Assembly (NCBI GenBank): GCA_050010255.1
Contig: JBEKLJ010000113.1
Coordinates: 1-11,168, forward strand
Reading direction: 5' to 3'
Length of the DNA: 11,168 bases
Source of the DNA: JBEKLJ01 sp050010255
GTDB lineage: Bacteria; Acidobacteriota; Terriglobia; Bryobacterales; Bryobacteraceae
The position numbers and the translations under genes were made by a program. Each line of letters begins with the position of its first letter. Position 1 is the stretch's first letter. The notes under the pieces are model-generated. The model was given only the letters and a program-made list of their open reading frames with translations, did not search any database and was not told where the DNA came from. Shown in pieces: positions 6,290 through 11,168 of this stretch.

Positions 6290-7068
6290 TTCCAGTCGCT
6301 CTGACCATCGCCGGCTCGGACCCCAGCGGCGGCGCCGGCATTCAGGCGGACCTCAAGACCTTCCACCAGTTCGGCGTTTACGGCGAGGCCGTCGTCACGC
6401 TGGTGACCGTGCAGAACACGCTGCGCGTGACCCGGGTTGAGTGCCTGCCGGCGGGCCTGGTCAGGGCGCAGATCCAGGCCGTGCTGGAGGACATCCGCCC
6501 CGGGGCCGCCAAGACCGGCGCGCTCGGGAACGCGGCCATCGTCGAGGCGGTGGCGGAGCTGGCCGCCGGATTCGATTTCCCGCTGGTGGTGGACCCGGTC
6601 ATGATAAGCAAGCACGGCGCGCCGCTGGTGGCAGAGGACGCGCGGGAGGCGATCGCGCGGCTGCTGGTCCCGCACGCGACGCTGGTGACGCCGAACCTGG
6701 CCGAGGCCAGCGCCCTGACCGGGGCCGGAATCGATAACCTGGAGGCAATGCGCCGCGCGGCCCAGCGGCTGTGCGACATGGGCGCCCGCGCCGCGCTGAT
6801 CAAGGGGGGGCACCTGGGCGGCGGCGCGACCGACGTGCTGTTCGACGGGCACGACTGGCAGGAGTTCCCCGCCCCGCGCATCCAGACCCGGCACACCCAC
6901 GGCACCGGCTGCACCTATTCGGCGGCCATCACCGCCGAGCTGGCGCGCGGCGCGGACCTGCACCTGGCGGTGGCGCGCGCCAAGGCCTTCATCACCGAGG
7001 CAATCCGCACCGCCCCGGGGCTCGGACACGGCGCCGGGCCGGTAAACCACCACGCCCGGCGGCCCTGA
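6286..7068 (+). CDS. thiD: Hydroxymethylpyrimidine/phosphomethylpyrimidine kinase ThiD
   Basis: The product is 260 residues, the normal size for ThiD, which phosphorylates HMP and then HMP-phosphate to HMP-diphosphate for thiamine synthesis in the cytosol. The GTG at 6286 is chosen because the typical N-terminus follows immediately: IPVALTIAGSDPSGGAGIQA (residues 2-21), with the substrate-binding AGSD-SGGAGIQADLK pattern. Other ribokinase-fold landmarks are AKTGAL (75-80), VDPVM (102-106), VTPNLAEA (134-141), IKGGH (172-176) and the anion-hole/catalytic HTHGTGCT (203-210) with C209. The start overlaps the stop of the ASH-type gene (GTGA), so it should be co-translated with the secreted-protein genes. 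This partnership has no obvious metabolic logic. No other thi gene is in the window. A CACAAT hexamer 6 nt before the GTG could also provide an internal leaderless promoter. Confidence 0.96.
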   Translation: MIPVALTIAGSDPSGGAGIQADLKTFHQFGVYGEAVVTLVTVQNTLRVTRVECLPAGLVRAQIQAVLEDIRPGAAKTGALGNAAIVEAVAELAAGFDFPLVVDPVMISKHGAPLVAEDAREAIARLLVPHATLVTPNLAEASALTGAGIDNLEAMRRAAQRLCDMGARAALIKGGHLGGGATDVLFDGHDWQEFPAPRIQTRHTHGTGCTYSAAITAELARGADLHLAVARAKAFITEAIRTAPGLGHGAGPVNHHARRP

Positions 7069-7077
7069 AGCCGGGCG
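7053..7077 (+). other. Hairpin enclosing the thiD stop codon
   Basis: CGCCCGGC (7053-7060) and GCCGGGCG (7070-7077) are perfect 8-bp arms around a 9-nt loop that contains the thiD TGA (7066-7068). There is no T-tract afterwards, so it is not a standard intrinsic terminator. It could slow termination or protect the 3' end of the mRNA, or simply reflect the GC-rich sequence. Confidence 0.35.
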
Positions 7078-7100
7078 AGTGCGGGGACGGGCCCGGGAAG

Positions 7101-7180
7101 ACGTCGGCTGAAGCCGACGCTGCAAGCTGAAGCTCGCGCCACGACAGCAGCCGCGCCGGCCTACCGACGGATTACGGTCC
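7101..7180 (+). repeat. Dispersed two-hairpin repeat, copy B
   Basis: This is the partner of 1382-1463. The core 7101-7142 is 39/42 identical, and the right part 7151-7180 is 21/30 identical with 1434-1463. Hairpin one is CGTCGGCT-ga-AGCCGACG (7102-7119). Hairpin two is AGCT-ga-AGCT (7125-7134), where copy A has AACT-ga-AGTT. Both copies lie in the same orientation 40-50 nt upstream of a plus-strand gene start. Confidence 0.85.
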
Positions 7181-7198
7181 TGGTACCATGAAATGGTA
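7181..7198 (+). promoter_or_regulatory. Candidate operator: three TGGTA/TACCA half-sites before bacterioferritin
   Basis: The 8-bp palindrome TGGTACCA (7181-7188) overlaps the perfect dyad TACCAT-gaa-ATGGTA (7184-7198). Together they give a half-site in direct, inverted and direct order. The site is 10 nt ahead of the Shine-Dalgarno sequence of the bacterioferritin gene, a sensible place for a repressor. The regulator is unknown, and I do not recognise a Fur or IdeR consensus. Confidence 0.35.
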
Positions 7199-7208
7199 TT
7201 CCTACACG

Positions 7209-7214
7209 AGGAGG
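7209..7214 (+). promoter_or_regulatory. Strong Shine-Dalgarno site fixing the bacterioferritin start
   Basis: AGGAGG lies 8 nt before the ATG at 7223. It decides in favour of that start over the in-frame ATG at 7193, which would add ten residues absent from typical bacterioferritins and would also place this site inside the coding region. Confidence 0.85.
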
Positions 7215-7222
7215 ACGGACCC

Positions 7223-7696
7223 ATGCGCGGAGACACGAAGGTGCTCGCTGTGCTCAACGAGGCACTCAAAGCGGAGCTGACGGCCATCAACCAGTACATC
7301 CTGCACGCCGAGATGTGCCAGAACTGGGGCTATGAACGGCTGCACGCGACCATCAAGAAGCACGCAATCGACGAGATGAAGCACGCCGAGGACCTGGTGG
7401 AACGCATCTTGTTCCTGGACGGCACGCCGAGCATGGCCGGCACATTGCCGTTGCGGATCGGCGCCGGCGTAAAGCAGCAGCTCGAAAACGACCTGGCGAT
7501 CGAGGCGGAGGCGGTGACCCTCTACAACGACTACATCCGCACCGCGTCTGAAGCGGGCGACAACGCCTCACGCGAGCTGTTTGAGCGGCTGCTCAAGGTC
7601 GAAGAGGGACACGTGGACTGGATCGAGACCCAGCTCCATCAGATCGGCGAGATCGGGCTCGACCGCTACCTCTCGCAGCAGATCCGGGAAGCCTAG
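7223..7696 (+). CDS. bfr: Bacterioferritin (heme-binding ferroxidase iron-storage protein)
   Basis: The product is 157 residues, the standard bacterioferritin length. The family forms 24-subunit cytosolic shells that oxidise Fe(II) and store the iron as a mineral core. The four-helix bundle is complete. Ferroxidase ligands occur at the canonical positions E18, E51, H54, E94, E127 and H130, and M52, the usual axial heme ligand between subunits, is present. The opening MRGDTKVLAVLNEALKAELT is typical. The gene stands alone on the plus strand, 154 nt after thiD, with its own strong ribosome-binding site and a candidate operator upstream. No bacterioferritin-associated ferredoxin gene is next to it. 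Nothing suggests a degenerate or Dps-like variant. Confidence 0.97.
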   Translation: MRGDTKVLAVLNEALKAELTAINQYILHAEMCQNWGYERLHATIKKHAIDEMKHAEDLVERILFLDGTPSMAGTLPLRIGAGVKQQLENDLAIEAEAVTLYNDYIRTASEAGDNASRELFERLLKVEEGHVDWIETQLHQIGEIGLDRYLSQQIREA

Positions 7697-7697
7697 G

Positions 7698-7714
7698 CCG
7701 CATTTCTCACCAAC
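7698..7714 (+). repeat. 17-nt exact repeat, copy 1
   Basis: CCGCATTTCTCACCAAC begins just after the bacterioferritin TAG (7694-7696) and recurs exactly at 10887-10903 after the MFS gene. An exact 17-mer in the same orientation and at the same kind of site (just after a plus-strand stop) is unlikely by chance in 11 kb. The following 25 nt show weaker similarity. Confidence 0.6.
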
Positions 7715-7791
7715 AATCTGCTGCGGCGCGCGACAGCAGCCCGTTGCACGGGTGTGCGGTCACAACAGGCAGCGCTGATGCTGGCCGCGTG

Positions 7792-7859
7792 GCAAAACGG
7801 GTACAGGCAGCTCTGTCCACTCGCTGCGCTCGGGACAGAGCTGCCTGGCCCCGTTTTGC
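7792..7859. terminator. Long hairpin, likely bidirectional terminator between convergent genes
   Basis: Outer arms GCAAAACGGG (7792-7801) and CCCGTTTTGC (7850-7859) pair over 10 bp. Inner arms CAGGCAGCTCTGTCC (7804-7818) and GGACAGAGCTGCCTG (7833-7847) pair over 15 bp. Only a 2x2 internal mismatch separates them, and the loop is 14 nt. The AAAA and TTTT edges give a short U-run after a GC-rich stem on either strand, which would suit both bacterioferritin (plus) and the ABC operon (minus). The arms are unusually long, so a repeat-element origin is also possible. Confidence 0.55.
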
Positions 7860-7910
7860 AGAGTGGTGTCTGGCCCCGGTTTTTGTGAGGGTGCTGCTGA
7901 CGCGAGCGCT

Positions 7911-8657
7911 TTACTGCGCGTTCAATGGCGGTCCGCCCTCGTAAGCCTTGACGACCTTGCCCAGCGGGCCGTCCATGACCACCTGCCCGTGCTCCAGCCA
8001 CACGCCGCGCTCGCACAGGTCCAAAATGCCGGCGGCGGCGTGCGACACGCACAGCAGCGTCCTGCCCGCGCGCTTCAGCTCCAGGATCCTTTGGTGGCAC
8101 TTGGCCTGAAAAGCGTGGTCGCCGACCGCGAGAATCTCGTCGACGAGGAAGATGTCCGGATCCATGTGTGCCGCCACCGAGAATGCCAGGCGCATCGTCA
8201 TCCCGCTCGAGTAGGTCCGCAGCGGCTCGCCGATGAACTCGCCGATGCCGGAGAAATCGACGATGGCATCGAACAGCTCCGCGGTGCGCCGGCGCGACAG
8301 CCCCAGCAGGGCCGCATTGAGGCGCAGGTTCTCGGCGCCGGTGAGGTCGGGGTGGAAGCCGGAACCGAGCTGCAAGAGCGCGCCGACACGGCCGCCGACG
8401 CTGACGCGGCCGCCGTCGGGTTCGGCCAGACCCGCAACCACGCTCAGCAGCGTGCTCTTGCCGGCGCCGTTAGCCCCCACCAGCGCGAGGCCTTCGCCCG
8501 GCTCCATTCGCAGGCTGACGTCTTTGAGTGCGTAGAACCGCTCTTTGTGTCTTCCGGTGAACCAGTGCGCGACGCGCCGGCGCAGCAGCTCGCGGCCCGT
8601 ATGCAAGTAGAAGACCTTCGAGACCCGCTCCAGCTCGATTGTGCCCGCGCCGCTCAT
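7911..8657 (-). CDS. ABC transporter ATPase of polysaccharide exporter (Wzt/TagH/KpsT type)
   Basis: The product is 248 residues. Its ATG (8657-8655) overlaps the stop of the permease gene (ATGA). It shows the Walker A GANGAGKST (61-69), the Q-loop region at LLQLGSGFHPDLTG (94-107), the signature YSSGM (149-153), the Walker B DIFLVDE (168-174), the D-loop AVGD (177-180) and the switch histidine H206 (CVSH). The GSGFHPDLTGAEN and LVDEILAVGD blocks are typical of the ATPases that drive export of lipid-linked O-antigen, capsule or teichoic acid across the inner membrane. It ends soon after the core and lacks the extra C-terminal carbohydrate-binding domain of long Wzt proteins, which suggests that chain-end modification is not recognised here. 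No glycosyltransferases are adjacent, so the exported glycan cannot be named. Confidence 0.93.
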   Translation of the reverse strand: MSGAGTIELERVSKVFYLHTGRELLRRRVAHWFTGRHKERFYALKDVSLRMEPGEGLALVGANGAGKSTLLSVVAGLAEPDGGRVSVGGRVGALLQLGSGFHPDLTGAENLRLNAALLGLSRRRTAELFDAIVDFSGIGEFIGEPLRTYSSGMTMRLAFSVAAHMDPDIFLVDEILAVGDHAFQAKCHQRILELKRAGRTLLCVSHAAAGILDLCERGVWLEHGQVVMDGPLGKVVKAYEGGPPLNAQ

Positions 8658-9472
8658 AGGTAGTCGTAGAACCGCCGGCGGAGTCCCCGGAAGACCAACA
8701 GCCCGGCCAGGAACATGCAGGTCGAGCTGACGGCGAGCTTGATCAGCAAAGCGGTGGGCGGCGGCGCCGCCTCCAGGAGGATGTTGCGGCAGGCCAGCAC
8801 CAGCGCCGCCACCGGGTTTAACTGGTAGATCTCGCGGTAGGCCGCCGGAATCACCGAGAACGGGTAAAAAATGGGCACCAGCCAGAACAGCACCATGTTG
8901 GCGGATTCGACCACGTAGCGCGCGTCGCGCATATACACGTTCAGGCTGGAGAACATCAACGCCAGGCCGCACACGAAGACAATCTCGAAGCCCCACACCA
9001 ACGGCAGCCACAACCAGTAGCGGTTGACGCTCCTGCCGGCCAGCATCACCGCCGTCAGCAGCAACCCGATCTGGATGAGCAGGTGGATGCAGTTGGATAG
9101 CACCGAGGCGATCGGCACGATCTCCCGAGCCACCGGCACGCGCTTGATCAACGGGGCGTTGTCCACCAGCGACGTCGTCCCCGTCATCCAGGCCAGGCTG
9201 AAGAAGTTGTACGGGACCAGCCCGCAGAGCACAAACGCGCCGAAGTGCGGAATCCGGTTGTTCGGGAAGATGCGCGTGAAGACGAACCACAGCACGCCCA
9301 TCATTACCAGGGGATTCAGCAGCGACCACCACACGCCCAGCGACATGTTGCGGTAGCGCACCTTGAAGTCCTTGACCGTTAGTTCGCGGGCTACGAACAG
9401 GCGCTCGCCGTGCCACTTGGGCGCGCCGAGCACTTGGCCGTCTTTAGGCGTATGGACCCCCCTCGTCAGCAA
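8654..9472 (-). CDS. ABC-2 type permease of polysaccharide exporter (Wzm/TagG type)
   Basis: The product is 272 residues if the TTG at 9472 is the start. An AGGAG site (9487-9483) lies 10 nt upstream of it. An in-frame GTG at 9433 (259 residues) is the main alternative. An upstream ATG at 9598 would run into the divergent MFS gene and is unlikely. The amphipathic lead RELTVKDFKVRYRNMSLGVW (29-48) is typical of this permease family. About six membrane segments follow, near residues 50-69, 78-97, 120-145, 153-178, 190-210 and 244-262. LNVYMRDARYVVES (177-190) and the FWLVPIFYPFSVIP block (196-209) are family hallmarks. It is the first gene of a two-gene operon with the ATPase and forms the inner-membrane channel for a lipid-linked polysaccharide. 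Confidence 0.92.
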   Translation of the reverse strand: MLTRGVHTPKDGQVLGAPKWHGERLFVARELTVKDFKVRYRNMSLGVWWSLLNPLVMMGVLWFVFTRIFPNNRIPHFGAFVLCGLVPYNFFSLAWMTGTTSLVDNAPLIKRVPVAREIVPIASVLSNCIHLLIQIGLLLTAVMLAGRSVNRYWLWLPLVWGFEIVFVCGLALMFSSLNVYMRDARYVVESANMVLFWLVPIFYPFSVIPAAYREIYQLNPVAALVLACRNILLEAAPPPTALLIKLAVSSTCMFLAGLLVFRGLRRRFYDYL

Positions 9473-9579
9473 TGCCGAACAACTCCTGAGATCAGGGCGG
9501 CGGCCGAAAGCGGGCCAGCCCCTTCCGACTCCGACTACTGTAACAAAGAACCCGCCGGCCGCCGGGCACGGTGTCGCGG

Positions 9580-9585
9580 TAAAAT
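9580..9585 (+). promoter_or_regulatory. Candidate -10 hexamer for the MFS gene
   Basis: TAAAAT is 11 nt before the ATG at 9597, in the 124-nt divergent spacer from the ABC operon. Transcription would begin only a few nt before the ATG. No -35 match is seen at the expected place. Confidence 0.35.
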
Positions 9586-9596
9586 CGACAGCCAGC

Positions 9597-10868
9597 ATGC
9601 CCGCCGCCCGCCACTCGCTCGACGCCGCCGCCGGCGGCCTCACGCGCTACCAGGCCCTGGTGCTGTTCGTGGCCTGGCTGGGATGGATCTTCGACTCGAT
9701 GGACGCCACCATCTACAACCTGGTCCTCACCCCGGCGCTCAAGGACCTGCTCGGGCCGCGCGGCACGCCGGAGAACATCGGCTGGTACGGTGGCATCATT
9801 TTGGCGATCTTCCTGGTCGGGTGGGCGGTGGGCGGCGTTCTGTTCGGAGTGCTGGCCGATTACCTGGGCCGCGCGCGCACGCTGGTCATCACCATCCTGA
9901 TCTACGCCGTGTTCACCGCCCTGGCAGGACTCTCACACGCCTGGTGGGAGCTGGCGCTCTATCGTTTCCTCACGGCGCTCGGCATCGGCGGCGAATGGGC
10001 GGCCGGCGCGACCCTGGTCGCCGAGGTCTGGCCCGAGCGGCTGCGCGTGAGGGGCGCGGGCCTGCTGCAGTCGGCCTGGGGCGCGGGCTACTTCCTGGCC
10101 GCGGGAATCCAGTTGCTGCTATCGCACCGGGGCTGGCGAGTGATGTTCTTCATCGGTCTGCTGCCCGCGCTGGTGGCGCTGCTGGTGCGGCTGAAAGTGC
10201 GCGAGCCGGAGCGGTGGCGGCAGGCGCGCGCGGCCGGCAGGGGACGCCTAACGCTGTGGGAGCTGTTCACGCCCGAGCGCCGCCGCGACACGCTGGTGGG
10301 GTCCGCGCTCGCCTTCTGCGCCGTCTTCGGCCTGTGGGGCGCCACGGTCTGGACGCCTTCGCTGGTGGAGGAGCTGCTCAAGCCGCGGCGCCTCGATCCG
10401 GCCACCATCAAGCAGATGGTCAGCTACGCCGTCATGACGCTGAACGTTGGGGCGATCATCGGCTACTTTGCCGTTCCGCCGCTGGCCGAGCGCCTGGGCC
10501 GGCGCGGCGCGTTTCTGGTCATGCTGCTGGGAGCGGCGGCGATCGTGCCGGCGGTCTACGGCGTGCCGCGATCCTATTCCACGGTGCTGTGGATGCTGCC
10601 CGCGATCGGCTTCTTCACCAACGGTATCTTCAGCGGCTTCCCGGTTTACCTACCGGAGCTGTACCCGACCCGGATCCGCGCCACCGGCGCGGGCTTTTGC
10701 TTCAACGCCGGGCGGCTGCTGGCCGCCAGCGGCCCCTTTCTGACGGGCTTCCTGATCGTCCACCTGGGCAGCTACGGGCGCGCGGCCAGCGCTGTTTCGC
10801 TGATCTACGTCTGCGGCATGGCGGTCCTGCTTTTCGCCCGGGAGACGAAGGGCCAAGTTCTGACGTAG
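9597..10868 (+). CDS. MFS transporter (sugar/organic-acid porter type)
   Basis: The product is 423 residues from the ATG at 9597. About twelve membrane segments are evident. TM1 holds the acidic pair D33 and D36 (WIFDSMDATIYN), as in aromatic-acid/H+ symporters. The loop 2-3 motif A is GVLADYLGRAR (84-94), and TM4 reads LYRFLTALGIGGEWAAG (121-137). The second half repeats the pattern at PPLAERLGRRG (294-304), followed by LPELYPTRIRATGAGFC (352-368) and an ending RETKGQ similar to the PETKG motif of sugar porters. These point to a proton-coupled inner-membrane importer of the NanT/AAHS-like group, but motifs alone do not give the substrate. It is divergent from the ABC operon. No catabolic gene adjoins it, and the next gene belongs to ATP synthase. 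Confidence 0.92.
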   Translation: MPAARHSLDAAAGGLTRYQALVLFVAWLGWIFDSMDATIYNLVLTPALKDLLGPRGTPENIGWYGGIILAIFLVGWAVGGVLFGVLADYLGRARTLVITILIYAVFTALAGLSHAWWELALYRFLTALGIGGEWAAGATLVAEVWPERLRVRGAGLLQSAWGAGYFLAAGIQLLLSHRGWRVMFFIGLLPALVALLVRLKVREPERWRQARAAGRGRLTLWELFTPERRRDTLVGSALAFCAVFGLWGATVWTPSLVEELLKPRRLDPATIKQMVSYAVMTLNVGAIIGYFAVPPLAERLGRRGAFLVMLLGAAAIVPAVYGVPRSYSTVLWMLPAIGFFTNGIFSGFPVYLPELYPTRIRATGAGFCFNAGRLLAASGPFLTGFLIVHLGSYGRAASAVSLIYVCGMAVLLFARETKGQVLT

Positions 10869-10886
10869 CCGTGCCCGTTCCGTGGT

Positions 10887-10903
10887 CCGCATTTCTCACC
10901 AAC
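10887..10903 (+). repeat. 17-nt exact repeat, copy 2
   Basis: This is identical to 7698-7714. It lies 18 nt after the MFS stop. Its right end is 17 nt before the TACAAT hexamer at 10921, the usual -35/-10 spacing, though its last bases do not resemble TTGACA. Confidence 0.6.
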
Positions 10904-10920
10904 GGCCCGCCGCGCCGCGC

Positions 10921-10926
10921 TACAAT
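10921..10926 (+). promoter_or_regulatory. Candidate -10 hexamer for the AtpZ gene
   Basis: TACAAT matches the -10 consensus at five of six positions and lies 17 nt before the GTG at 10944. The region between is GC-rich with a GGGGCAGGG stretch that may act as a weak ribosome-binding site. It would be the promoter of the presumed ATP synthase operon. Confidence 0.4.
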
Positions 10927-10943
10927 CCGGGGCAGGGCCGAGC

Positions 10944-11168
10944 GTGCCGAAGCAGAATCAGAACGTCTGGAGCCAGGTGAGCCGCTATACCGGCCTGGCC
11001 TTCATTCTGCCCGTCAGCACGGTGGTGGGATGGGTCATCGGCCACCTGCTCGACAAGCTCTTCAAGACGAACTTCCTCTACCTCGTCTTCATCCTGCTCG
11101 GCGCCGCCGCGGGGTTCATGGACCTCATTCGCACGGCCCGGCAAGAGGTCCAGCGGGATGACGGCTGA
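10944..11168 (+). CDS. AtpZ/AtpI-family protein at the head of a presumed ATP synthase operon
   Basis: The product is 74 residues from a GTG at 10944, and its TGA is the last codon of the window. A short polar N-terminus with WSQVSRYTGLAF (9-20) is followed by two membrane helices, at about 18-36 and 43-60. Between them is GHLLDKLFKTN (33-43), and after the second GFMDLIRTARQE (57-68). This matches the small ATPase gene 1 (AtpZ) family. Its members lie just upstream of the F1Fo ATP synthase genes and have been linked to Mg2+/Ca2+ transport or c-ring assembly. The downstream atp genes are not visible, so the operon is inferred. The more distant AtpI family is an alternative, but the very short length and two helices favour AtpZ. 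Confidence 0.85.
   Translation: MPKQNQNVWSQVSRYTGLAFILPVSTVVGWVIGHLLDKLFKTNFLYLVFILLGAAAGFMDLIRTARQEVQRDDG

Larger units (their letters stand above)
7697..7910. other. Convergent intergenic region built of short repeats and hairpins
   Basis: This 214-nt spacer between bacterioferritin and the ABC ATPase has no credible gene. In order it holds a 17-nt sequence shared with 10887-10903 (7698-7714), a small hairpin CCCGT-tgc-ACGGG (7740-7752), a long hairpin (7792-7859), and a near-duplicate of that hairpin's right edge (CTGGCCCCGGTTTTT at 7870-7884). The patchwork suggests accumulated small repeats, but no transposase remnant or target-site duplication can be identified. Confidence 0.55.

Noticed and set aside
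6073..7299. Open 408-codon frame on the minus strand across thiD and into bfr
   Set aside because: It runs antisense to two clearly conserved enzymes and through an intergenic repeat, with no recognisable domain.
7697..7910. Insertion-sequence remnant or CRISPR array
   Set aside because: There are no transposase-like peptides, no paired terminal repeats with target duplication, and no regularly spaced repeats. It is only a patchwork of short repeats and one hairpin.
9410..11161. Open 583-codon plus-strand frame across the MFS and AtpZ genes
   Set aside because: It is out of frame with two well-supported membrane proteins, rich in Arg/Gly/Ala, with no domain and no ribosome-binding site.

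Overview
This is a GC-rich, gene-dense bacterial chromosome segment with ten complete genes and one partial gene. No plasmid, phage or transposase gene is visible. The taxon is an inference: an EpsB-like (PEP-CTERM-associated) sugar transferase, a DUF2059 protein, secreted choice-of-anchor-D-type proteins, an ArsA/Get3 ATPase with a C-terminal HSP20-like domain, and short dispersed palindromic repeats between genes would fit a soil Acidobacteriota of the Solibacter/Bryobacter type. No rRNA or other marker is present to prove it.

Layout, left to right. (1) 1-1197, minus: membrane sugar-phosphate transferase starting exopolysaccharide synthesis; its C-terminus lies beyond the left edge. (2) 1198-1509: divergent intergenic region carrying copy A of a two-hairpin repeat. 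(3) 1510-1992, plus: exported DUF2059 protein. (4) 3479-2050, minus: a coupled pair, a cysteine-free Get3/ArsA-family ATPase with an HSP20-like tail followed by an unrecognised 79-residue protein containing a Cys-Leu-Cys motif. (5) 3568-7068, plus: four genes joined by 4-nt stop/start overlaps, namely three exported proteins (Ig-like with a membrane segment, propeller-like, ASH/choice-of-anchor-D-like) and then thiD. (6) 7069-7222: copy B of the repeat, then a cluster of TGGTA/TACCA half-sites ahead of a bacterioferritin gene (7223-7696). (7) 7697-7910: convergent spacer with a 68-nt near-perfect hairpin. (8) 9472-7911, minus: permease and ATPase of a Wzm/Wzt-type polysaccharide ABC exporter. 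(9) 9597-10868, plus: MFS transporter. (10) 10944-11168, plus: AtpZ/AtpI-family protein, normally the first gene of an F1Fo ATP synthase operon, which would continue to the right.

Functionally the window mixes envelope and polysaccharide genes (sugar transferase, ABC exporter, secreted trio) with housekeeping genes (ThiD, bacterioferritin, AtpZ). The most distinctive points are: the two repeat copies, which keep a hairpin base pair through a compensatory A-T to G-C change; the Get3-like ATPase without cysteines coupled to a small Cys-x-Cys protein; thiD coupled to genes for secreted proteins; and a possible operator in front of the iron-storage gene. Several genes have a TANAAT-like hexamer only 6-17 nt before the start codon, suggesting leaderless or very short-leader mRNAs.
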